Shown piece after piece: positions 47,034 through 55,855 of a DNA stretch of 64,000 nt. The position numbers were made by a program, and so were the translations under genes. Origin of the DNA: Gnetum montanum (Eukaryota > Streptophyta > Gnetopsida > Gnetales > Gnetaceae); NCBI GenBank assembly GCA_015680685.1, contig MNCI01013900.1, forward strand, positions 1 through 64,000, given 5' to 3'. The number at the start of each line of letters is the position of its first letter. Position 1 is the first letter of the stretch. The notes beneath the pieces are model-generated. The model saw only the letters and a program-made list of their open reading frames with translations. It was not told the DNA's origin and did no database searches.

Positions 47034-49276
47034 TTATTTGTTATGACCGAATGATTCAAGAAGATCTATAACTATCTTTAATTGGAAGACTCTCTCCTCA
47101 GTAGTAGCATTTTCTTTGCTAAGCACTACTTTATATCCAACCAGTCCATCACATAGTTGTTTGATATATTCGGTTGCACGTCTCACTGCAGCTACTGATT
47201 CCTCTTTTCCTTGAAGTTGAGTCTTCAACATTTCCATTTGTATTGATCGATCATCCATGTCTCTTTGCCATTTCTTTTCCTTTCTCTGTAGAAATAAAAT
47301 TTAAATTATGAGTTATGAACAAATCAACAAACCAAAAGGAGAAAAGAGAGAAAAATATAATAATAAATAAAAATATATATATTACCTAAAATTAATCATT
47401 ATCAATTTGAAGGAAACGTGCATGAGTATCCAAATGTTGAGCATAACATGTTGCACTTTCCAACTCTCCTAAGAGTTGCTCTAGATTTTTTACAGCATCT
47501 GGAGCATCCTTAGGAATTGGATACCAAGATGATGAAAGTCCAATCTGTACTAAGTTATAATCTACCTTGAAATTGCATGATTGTGACTTCTGTAGATGAT
47601 AGACATCCTCACAAAAAGAATAGGATTTGTTTGAGATTCATTGATTAATATGTTGAAGGAGCATAAGTTCTTCTTTAATAGCTACCTCTATCTTTCCCAT
47701 AGAATAAGAAGAACTAGAGATAGCGAAAGAAGAAACCATCGGAATAGATTCAGAAATGGTTGTTGGAACTACTTGTGGAAGGGAATCTCTTCTAAGTGTT
47801 GAAGGGAAAGAAGGTATAAGTGGTGATCTAGTTGGTGGTGGAATAGGAGTTTGTGCAGAAGTAGCACTTGCATCACCTCTATTCATCTCTCAGATAAAAT
47901 ACAGTTGTTCCATAGACCTCTGCAATATAAAAAAATTTAAAAAATTAAATTATTATTAACATTATATAAGGAAAAGAAGAAAGTATTCAAGCCTTTAAAT
48001 AATTAAAACCTATCTTTGGTTGCTTCCCCTTATCACATCTTGAACCTTGTAGAGAAGTTGGTTGGGATTGTTGTTGAGCTTGTTGTTGGGTTGATTGTCT
48101 TATAACTATTGGACTACTAGAACTTTGCCCAGTATGTTGCCTCTGCAAAAAAATAAATATTAAAAGTAAAAAAATATAAAAGAAAATATAAAAATATAGA
48201 TAAGATATTTAACTTAGTAAATTATATTTAAATATATACCTTGGAAGAAGAAATTGCGACCTGTTATTGTGATTGAACCATACCAAAGGTTGAAGTACCT
48301 TGCACCTGTGCAGATTCAGCACTCTGCATTGGTTCATTTTGCAGCCTAGATTGCATTGTCATATACATAAAATAAAAACATAATTAAGAAACAATGAAAT
48401 AATAAAAAAACATGAAAGTACCTCACTAATTTCTTCTTGACTCCAAGTTTGCTGTAAAGCCAGTTGACCATTTCGAGCATCCATAATCTTACTCTTTATA
48501 ACCCTCTCATCTTCAAGAAATTTAGGGCACAATCGAGGATCATAATGAGTAAAACATTTTTTGGGATGATCATAATTTAAGATCATACACATGATCAAAG
48601 CTATACAACATAGAGTATAGGATTTTAAGGGATGTTGGTGGGCAATAGAAATTTTGGTCATAGTAGTATAAAAAGTAGAGAAATATGACATTGACCAATC
48701 ATAAACCCTACCGGTTATGTCACCATGAAGTATGAAAATAGAGTAAGAACTAATGTTGAATTATTATCTATAACATAGAACCTTACTATTGATGAATAAA
48801 CATAAGTCAAAATAAACATCACTAATGAAATATTTATGAACGAATTGGTTTTTGCGAATGACAGTATCAACAACATAATTAGATAATTTCATCTTACAGA
48901 AAGATTGAAATTGTGGAGAACGAGCTGTAGGGATCAACAAATCCTCTCCTAATTGAAAACCTAAGACTACTTTGATATCAAAAGGAAGGATCGCTACTGC
49001 TCCAAAAACCAATTAAAAAATAGTACGTTTCTTATTATCATACTGCTCAAACCACTCTGCAAGAACACCCTTACAAAAGAAAAGTTTAAAAATTGGGAAA
49101 ACTAGTAAATCAGCCAATTTAGAAGTGATGAGAAACTGAAAACCATCCTTCCCAAGTAAGTTACAAACCCGATCAAAAGCATTATGAACATTATTTTGGT
49201 GGAAAAAAATATTATTAGGCAATAAAGAGCGGCTACTTGAAGGGGCCTAAGGTGAAGTTTGACATTTGGAGGCCAT
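47034..49276 (-). pseudogene. Six-exon antisense gene inside chromovirus D, product unknown
   Basis: It starts at ATG 49,276 (MASKCQTSP), about 82 bp after a TATA-like box, and ends at a stop at 47,034 after LLESFGHNK. Exons read on the minus strand: 49,276-48,787 (LPNNIFFHQNNVHNAFDRVC; AEWFEQYDNKKRTIF; LPFDIKVVLGFQLGEDLLIP), 48,707-48,422 (VYDWSMSYFSTFYTTMTKIS; KKCFTHYDPRLCPKFLEDER), 48,345-48,240, 48,142-48,010 (Gln/Ser-rich), 47,919-47,386 (Pro/Ser-rich, then KVDYNLVQIGLSSSWYP), and 47,285-47,034 (coiled-coil-like). All introns are GT-AG. The phases fit at 3-4 and 5-6; junctions 1-2, 2-3 and 4-5 would need an alternative site or an indel. Six to seven in-frame stops, mostly C-to-T type, imply it is inactive. 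I do not recognise the family. It lies antisense between the primer site and gag. Confidence 0.6.
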
Positions 49277-49357
49277 TAATTTTTTATAATAGTAAATTTT
49301 TAAACTTCTTTGTAGAAAATCTTTTGCTGGTTGTGATGAGTAAATCAACCTACTTGT

Positions 49358-49367
49358 TATATTTATA
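49358..49367 (-). promoter_or_regulatory. TATA-like box of the antisense gene in D
   Basis: The minus strand reads ATTATAAATATAAC at this position, 82 bp upstream of the ATG at 49,276. The spacing and orientation fit a promoter for the six-exon gene. The base composition is AT-rich, so a chance match cannot be excluded. Confidence 0.45.
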
Positions 49368-50283
49368 ATGTAATCATAGAAATCTTAGTAAAAGAAAAGA
49401 TAAAGTACAACTTAAGATAACAAAAGATTTAATAAAAGTTAACGAATACTTTTTCTTATAAGAAAAAGCTAACATCTACATTTTTTTTTTGATTTTATGA
49501 TTTTTAGGTTAACTAAAGTGAATTTATTTGTAGTTTTATGAAAAGTACTTTCCAAGACGATTCCAACGGTACCAATTTTAGCAAAATTCGACTTACGACT
49601 TGAAAGATATGATCATTCTTGATTTATGTGTAGTTAAAATAATAATAATAATATAAAAAATCAACTTGGAGATCTCAAACTTGAGTCCCAAAAGTTATAT
49701 ATATATATATATATATTAAATAAAAAAATAAAATTTAATAATAATTTAAAATAAAAATTTTGGCCTATGGCCAAGCCTGCAGCCAAGCAACGGTCAGCTG
49801 TGGCAAGGCTACGGTTAGCTGCAGTCATGCCATGGCCAACCACGTTGTGGGAGGGGGTCATAAAAGAAATGTGGCCCTAACGGCCAAAGTAAACAAAAAT
49901 TTGTTTCTGCCGCCATTTTTGCTGTCATTGTTTTCATTGTAGCCGTTGCACGCCTGCCTGCATTGCTCATCACCACCTCCCATGTCACCCATCACTACTT
50001 CTTGCGCTGCCTATCACCACCATCCAGGCTACCCATCATTGCCTCTTGCACCATTTATCACTGCCTTTCTTGTGTTGCCCATCACCACCTTCTAGCTATC
50101 GTGTGGATCCTAAATCGGTTGTTTGTCAATTGATGAAAAACTTTAATTTTTCTAACAATTGACAGAAATTTTGAAATTCTCATCAACTGATGAAAATTTT
50201 TCAAAATTTTTTTTGCACCATTAGTGTTAATTTAAGAATAAATATGTGCTTAATTATTTATAAAAATATAAATTGGAATTATG
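49368..50283. other. Leader of D: (AT)n run, GGCCA-rich patch and CATCACC repeats
   Basis: There is an (AT) microsatellite at 49,696-49,717. At 49,760-49,865 there is a GC-richer patch with repeated GGCCA/CAGC words (TGGCCTATGGCCAAGCC, GGTCAGCTG, GGTTAGCTG, ATGGCCAACC). At 49,960-50,100 there is a degenerate ~30-bp repeat of CCCATCACCACCTCC / CCCATCATTGCCTCTTGC type. No coding region is seen. Confidence 0.6.
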
Positions 50284-50334
50284 GCAGTACGTCTTGGAGT
50301 AGAACTGGGATGGGTGACCTCTCGGGAAGTCTCG
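50284..50334 (+). ncRNA. 5S rRNA-like 3' fragment (pseudogene or 5S-derived element piece)
   Basis: CAGTACGTCTTGGAGTAGAA followed by CTGGGATGGGTGACCTCTCG and GGAAGTCTCG matches the 3' half of plant 5S rRNA (GTGCTTGGGCGAGAGTAGTA, CTAGGATGGGTGACCTCCCG, GGAAGTCC), with small deletions. The box C promoter/loop element GGATGGGTGACCT is intact. The 5' half of 5S rRNA is absent upstream. It lies in sense orientation in the leader of chromovirus D, between the antisense gene and gag. Confidence 0.75.
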
Positions 50335-50698
50335 AAAAACATGAAAATTAAGAAAACTTAAAATAGTTATAACTTTTGAATTCGGAGTTCGTTTTCAACA
50401 AAAAAAAAACGGATTCCAATAAATTTGAACCTTTCAAACTCAAAGAAATAGTTAAATTTAGCTTTTGGATTATAGAAAATTAACTTTTAATTTCTTGATA
50501 TTGGTCCCAAAATAATTAGGATTCTCATCCCAAAATTATTAGGATTCAATGAGAAATCCATAACAGTTTCAACTTCTTCCACAACTGATTAAACAATTTC
50601 AAATCCCATAAAAGGGCCATAGAGGCTAAGGATTCTCAAACATATATGATTTCTTCAACTTACCAATGTCTAGAATCTAAAGAATAAATTGGAGAAAA

Positions 50699-51955
50699 AT
50701 GGAAGCCCGAGTCAATGACCGAATGAATGCCCTTGAAGAACAAATTAATGAGATCAGGGGTATCTAAGAAGAAGTTTGACACTCAAACCAAGGGTTTGGG
50801 ATAGAGATGTAAAATATATATGAAGAAATTAAGAAATTGTCCCAAAATTTAGAGGATAAATGGTCCAAAGTACAAGGAAAGATGGATTCCTTTGCCAACT
50901 CCATCAACCAATTAACCAACCATCTTATTCAACCTTCCAATCCTACCCATGGTTTACCTAGAGCACGACATCAAGATCAACCTTCCATTAGGAATTCACA
51001 ACAAACATAACCTCCACTTGTTAATGGATAGGATATTGAAATCCACCATGTAGATTGTAAAACTAAAATCAAGAGTGAAGGATATGGGAACTAGCTTAAT
51101 CCATCTAAAGAATCATTAACATAAGTGCATGCTAAGAAAGTAAAATTAAATCATTATGATGGAGCCCCTAGATCTAGTGCTAAGGCAAAGGATTGACTTG
51201 AAACAATGAAAAATTACTTTGATATGTTGAATTTGTCAAGCCATGAACGTCTAGAAGTTATCTTGTTGTATTTAAGAGGACTTGCAGCAACATCGTGGAA
51301 TGGGTTGAGATCTCAAGGTTTGATTACAAATTGGCTTAATTTTGGTTGAGATTTTGAACAAAAATTTGTTCCAAATTCTTTTCTCAAAGAGTGTAAGGTG
51401 AGATTTGATTCCTTAATGTTGGGAAAACGATCTATAGATGATTACTACAAAGAATTTTGTGATCTTTCTCGATATGTAAGTCACTAGGATGAGGGTGAAT
51501 TAGCTTCAAAATTCATTAGAGGATTACATGCTCAATTATGTCCACAAACATGAGTCAATAATCCCCAAACTATTGATGAAGCATATAGAATTGCTAAGGA
51601 TTATGAGGAATTGAATTAGGTAAAAGTGACCCTTCAACAAGCAACTTTTCGACCAAGCCCTTTTCCACAAGCAATGGTAGAAGAGACACCAACAAAAAAA
51701 TCTCGATTAGGATCTGGATGTTTCTTTTGTGGTGAGGATCATCTTAAACAAGATTGCCTAAAATTTCAAGAAAAAATACAAAGGTCCAACCAAATCAGAA
51801 ATTAGAAACCAAATTTAAACATGAACAAAGGAAAAATTCCAACCACTACAATAGCCATCAAGAAGATATCTACATCAACTAAACCAGGTTTGCAAAAATT
51901 TCAATTTTCTTTACTAATTTTCAAAGGTTCAATTGAAGGTAAACAAATTAAATTT
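50699..51955 (+). pseudogene. gag: Decayed gag of chromovirus D
   Basis: It starts at ATG 50,699 (MEARVNDRMNALEEQINEIR) with a coiled-coil N-terminus. A capsid-like region, about 51,120-51,600, has LNHYDGAPRSSAK, YFDMLNLSSHERLEVILLYL, RGLAATSWNGL, ECKVRFDSLMLGKRSIDDYY and EFCDLSRYV. A zinc knuckle lies at 51,719-51,757 (CFFCGEDHLKQDC), CxxC then H then xxxxC, with one residue fewer than usual before His. About a dozen TAG, TAA or TGA codons interrupt it, most at Gln, Arg or Trp positions. It leads directly into the protease. Confidence 0.8.
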
Positions 51956-52479
51956 TTGATTGATAGTGGTGCAATGATAATTTTATTTCTCCAAAGTTAA
52001 TTAATTTATTAAAATTAAGTCTCCCTTCTAAGAAAATTATTAAAATAGAACTGGTAGAGGGAACAACTGTGAGCAAACATACCAGGTATGGAAAAATAAA
52101 ATTTACTTTGAAAAATATGCCCTTCATTGATGATTTTTTTGAATTTTAACTAGGTGATGTTGATGCAATTTTAGGAATGTCTTTCCTACGAAAATTTGAT
52201 GTTACTGCCCACTTTGAAACTCATATTTTAAAAGTTCCAACCATTGACGGAGTTAGGGTTCTAAGGGGGGTAGGAACAACAAAAAAAATTTATACAATAA
52301 CTATTAAGCAAGCTAAAATATTAGTCAAAAAAGGTGCTACAATGTTGGTTGTTGAAGTTATCCAACCTCAGAAACTTTCAAGTGTTGAGATCCTGAATGA
52401 ACTTAAAAAATATAAAGATTCAGTATTTGGTGAAACTGGAGAATTACCTCCAAAAAGAACTATTGAACATGTTATTTGA
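51890..52479 (+). pseudogene. pro: Decayed aspartic protease of chromovirus D
   Basis: The active site reads IKFLIDSGA at about 51,949-51,975, the expected DSGA-type motif. A frameshift follows at once, and the continuation FISPKLINLLKLSLPSK lies in another frame. Then come the KHTRYGKIKFTLKNMPFIDD stretch and LGMSFLRKFDV. The last is the ILGMDFLxxY-type motif that ends gypsy proteases, at about 52,175. The linker up to [11 protein letters not shown] (52,479) matches the protease-RT junction (LPPxRxxDHxI). Confidence 0.8.
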
Positions 52480-53740
52480 TATTTTTCCTGGTACACAACC
52501 TATCTCAAAAGCTCCTTTAGAATTAAGAAAATTAAAAGTACAATTAGACCAATTATTGGAAGAAGGGAAAATTAGACCTAGTGTATCACCTTGGGGTGCA
52601 CCAGTTCTATTCGTTAAAAAGAAAGATGGTACTTTAAGATTATGCATTAATTATAGAGCATTGAATAAAGTGATGATTAAAAATACTTATCCTTTACCTA
52701 GAATTGATGATTTATTTGATCAACTTATAGGTGCATGTTATTTCTCAAAGATTGATTTAAAATCAAGATATCATCAAATAAGGATTAAGGAGAAAGGTAT
52801 TGAGAAAACTACTTTTAGAACTAGATATGGATTATACAAATTTGTTGTGATGCCATTTGGATTAACTAATGCACCTACAACATTTATAACATTAATGAAT
52901 AATATTTTTCATGAATATCTTGATCAATTTGTTATAGTATTTATGGATGATATACTTGTTTATTCTAAATCAAGAGAAGCACATATCAAACATTTGAAAA
53001 ATATAATGGAAATTATTAAAGAGCATCAATTAAAAGCTAAATTTAGTAAATGTCAACTCTTTAAGGAAGAAGTCTCATACTTAGGACATATAGTTTCCAA
53101 GAAAGGATTGCAAGTGGATCTAGCAAAAATTAGTGCGATCCAGGATTTACTTGAATTAAAAGATGTTACAGCAGTTTGAAGTTTCTTAGGGTTGGCTGGT
53201 TTTTATCAATGTTTCATTAAAGATTATTCTACCTTGGTAGCCCCATTAACTGACCTTTTGCAAGAGAAATGTGAGTTCAAATTTGATGAAAAATGTAGGG
53301 AATCTTTTCTCATATTAAATATGCTACTTACAATAGCACCTATTTTGAGGATTCCGAATGAAGATCTACCATTTGAAGTATCCAAGGATGCTTGTGGAAT
53401 AGAAATTGATGTAGTTCTTTCATAGAAAGATAAAGTGGTACGTTATGAATCTCATAAATTATGAGGAGCCGAGGTAAATTACTCAACCCATGATTTTGAA
53501 TTACTAGCAATTGTTCATGCTCTAAAAGTTTGGAGACATTATCTTTGCAGAAAGAAGTTTTTACTAAAAATGGATCATAAAAGTTTAGAATATTTGCAAA
53601 GACAACCTATTTTGAATACTCATCAAAGGTGATGGATAAAATTGTTAGCATAATATGATTTTGAAATCAAATATGTCTTGGCAAGAAAAATGTGGTAGCT
53701 GATGTCCTTAGTTAAATGTGGAATTTAATGATAGGTGTAG
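52397..53740 (+). pseudogene. pol: Reverse transcriptase and RNase H of chromovirus D
   Basis: The RT is the best-preserved coding stretch in the window, open from 52,397 to 53,179 (the first ~80 bp overlap the protease-linker frame). Motifs are [65 protein letters not shown] and the active site [10 protein letters not shown] (FMDD at 52,940-52,951), then [14 protein letters not shown]. After a TGA at 53,179 the connection domain continues with FLGLAGFYQCFIKDYS. RNase H (about 53,370-53,740) has EVSKDACGIEIDVVLS, then NYSTHDFELLAIVHALKVWR and HYL. The catalytic Asp of VSKDA is kept. Three stops fall within RNase H. Confidence 0.88.
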
Positions 53741-53839
53741 TAACAACCCCTATGGAAGAAATTAAGAAAAAAAATAAAAGAATACCCTTACTTTAAAAAG
53801 AATTTAACCAATATTTTTGATGATCCCCAATACCAACTC

Positions 53840-55138
53840 ACTTCTAATGGTTTATTGATGAAAGGACAAAGAGTATGCATACCAAAAGGAAATTGGAGAC
53901 TAAAATTGTTGTGTGAAGCACATGAAGTACCATATGTAGGACACCTAGGTTATATTAAGACCTATATGATAATTCACAAATCTTATTTTTATCTTGGAAT
54001 GAAGAATCATGTGTCCGCATACATTAAAAATTACCTAACATGTCAAGGAATAAAAGTTGAACAAAGAAAACCTAGTGGATTATTACAACCCTTGGAAGTT
54101 CCAACCTGGAAATGGGAAGATATCACTATGGATTTCATTGTGGGATTTTTAGTAACCAAAAAAAGAAAATAACTCAATTTTTGTAGTAGTTGATCATCTA
54201 TCAAAGATGGCACATTTTAAAGCTTTGAAATCTACAAACACAGCGGAAGAAATAGCCCAAAAATTCGTACAAGAAGTATTTAGATTACATGGTTGTCCAA
54301 AATCTATCACTTCGAATTTAGATCCTAAATTCATATCTAAATTCTAGAAAAACTTCTTCAGAGAGCTTGGAACTCAATTGAAATTTAGCACAACTTATCA
54401 CCCTCAAATTGATGGACAAACTAAACAAGTAAATAGAATATTAGAAAATATCCTATGAAGTTACATTGGGAGTAGACCAAAAACATGGGAGAATTATTTG
54501 CATATGGCAGAATTTTCCTACAATAACAATTATCAAGGTTCCATACATTGAACACCATTCGAAGTGGTATATGAATGTAATTATCATACATCATTAACCT
54601 GGGCATATCGAACCTTAAGAGCAGAATGGAAGGAAGAAGAAATGAAAATAATAAAAAAAAATTTCACAAGGGTTAAAGAAAATTTGCAAGTAGCCCAAGA
54701 TAAATATAAAGGATATGTAGATCAACATTGACTTAAAAAAGAATTCCAAGTAGGGGATCAAGTATTATTGAGAATAAAACCTACCAGAAGTTCTCTTAAA
54801 TTGGGAAAATATACTAAATTAACACCTAGATTTTGTGTACCTTTTGAAATCTTTGAAAGAATTGGTGAAGTAGCATATCAACTGAATCTTCTCGAAACCT
54901 TAAAAATTCATCCAATTTTTCATGTGATATTGTTAAAGAAATTTCATGAAAATGATGTACCATATGTATTAGATTGGAATACTTTACCATTACGATCCAA
55001 TGCTAGCTTTGAAGTAAAACCCATTGATGTTAAAGACCAATGAACTGAGAAAGTATGAAATAAAACTATCAGCGAAGTACTTGTTGAATGGTCAAATTGT
55101 GATCAACAGACTTGGGAAAATAGGGAGTTTATTTAAAT
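53840..55138 (+). pseudogene. int: Integrase with chromodomain remnant of chromovirus D
   Basis: The zinc-binding part reads HEVPYVGHLGYIKT with one Cys of the CC pair missing (NYLTCQGIK). The core has the first Asp in ITMDFIVGF, then LDPKFIS, then HPQIDGQT followed by Lys. The catalytic Glu of the usual GQTE motif is replaced by Lys at 54,423-54,425. The core is split by frameshifts near 54,165. The C-terminal part is open from 54,768 (MRIKPTRSSLKLGKYTKL), with a GPFEI-like segment and LHPIFHV. A chromodomain remnant at ~55,020-55,138 has NKTISEVLVEWSNCD, TWEN and REF. This places D among the chromoviruses. Confidence 0.85.
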
Positions 55139-55346
55139 ACTTACCCTCACCTTTTTGATCATCCAGATATTGAATGATAGGTTGAATTTACTATGGATGT
55201 AATAAATTATGTTTATAAATTTTTATCTTTTATTTGTCTAGATGATAATGAGGAGAATAAGGGAATTGAAGCTAATGAACATAATGATGAAGCAACTATT
55301 AAGTAGCTGGATATCGATGAAGTGCTTGAGGATGAGCTAGATGCTT

Positions 55347-55363
55347 AGGGGGGGGGGGGGGGN
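55347..55363 (+). promoter_or_regulatory. Polypurine tract of D: poly-G run ending in N
   Basis: AGGGGGGGGGGGGGGG runs up to an N, then TCCCATCCCTTG of the 3' LTR. It is in the right place for the plus-strand primer, but an uninterrupted run of ~15 G ending in N suggests unresolved sequence. The first ~8 bases of the LTR (TGTAATGT) are missing or masked here. Confidence 0.65.
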
Positions 55364-55850
55364 TCCCATCCCTTGTTAAGGGTAAAAACAATTGTAAATA
55401 ATGTAATTAACCTTCTAATGAAAGGGTACCTCGTTATGAGGAGTTATGACTATTCATGTACCCCTTGGGAAAGGGTTTGACCTATGCTATTTAAGGCTAT
55501 GCCAACATGGAGTTGTGGAGCCTGGAGAGGTGAGTAATTGGAGTTGGGTGAAGCGGGACAAAAAGGGACTGGTCACCCCTTTGGTAGGATAGCCTAACCA
55601 TGGTGGCAGTGCTAGATTACCTCTAAGGCTTAAGTGGCATAGGCAGAAAACCCAAAAGGGCGTTATAGTACTCTCTTCCATTAATACAATTTTTCCATTT
55701 TTCTTTCCTTGCTTAATTCTTTAGTATCAATTATTTATTTACTAATTAATTCATTATTTAAGTATTTATAATCTTTTTGATATTTTATCCATGATGAATG
55801 TAATAAATTAGGTGTTCATATTTTACGACATCCGAGAATGGGATGTCATA
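55364..55850 (+). repeat. 3' LTR of chromovirus D
   Basis: It aligns with the 5' LTR without the inserted solo LTR; near 55,776 TTTTTGATATTTTATCC is the uninterrupted target. It ends GATGTCATA (CA mutated to TA), followed by the duplication CTATT at 55,851-55,855. A short deletion (about 16 bp) near 55,497 relative to the 5' LTR is seen. Confidence 0.9.
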
Positions 55851-55855
55851 CTATT

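Larger units (their letters stand above)
45236..55850 (+). mobile_element. 10.6-kb chromovirus-type Ty3/gypsy retrotransposon D with an antisense spliced gene
   Basis: Both LTRs, an initiator-Met-type primer site, gag with a zinc knuckle, protease, RT, RNase H, integrase and a chromodomain remnant occur in the standard gypsy order. The duplication CTATT flanks it. It split the Athila-like element A. Its 5' LTR was later invaded by a solo LTR. The LTRs, excluding that insertion, are ~508 and ~487 bp; by eye they differ by several percent. The ~3.9-kb leader between the primer site and gag is unusually long because it holds the antisense gene and a 5S-like fragment. Confidence 0.9.

Noticed and set aside
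49696-49717. Special role for the (AT)n run
   Set aside because: A simple dinucleotide microsatellite, one of at least two in the window, with nothing to link it to function.
50284-50334. Cassandra TRIM (5S-bearing LTR)
   Set aside because: Only the 3' half of 5S is present, and no short LTR pair or 5-bp duplication is seen around it. It sits in the leader of a full chromovirus.
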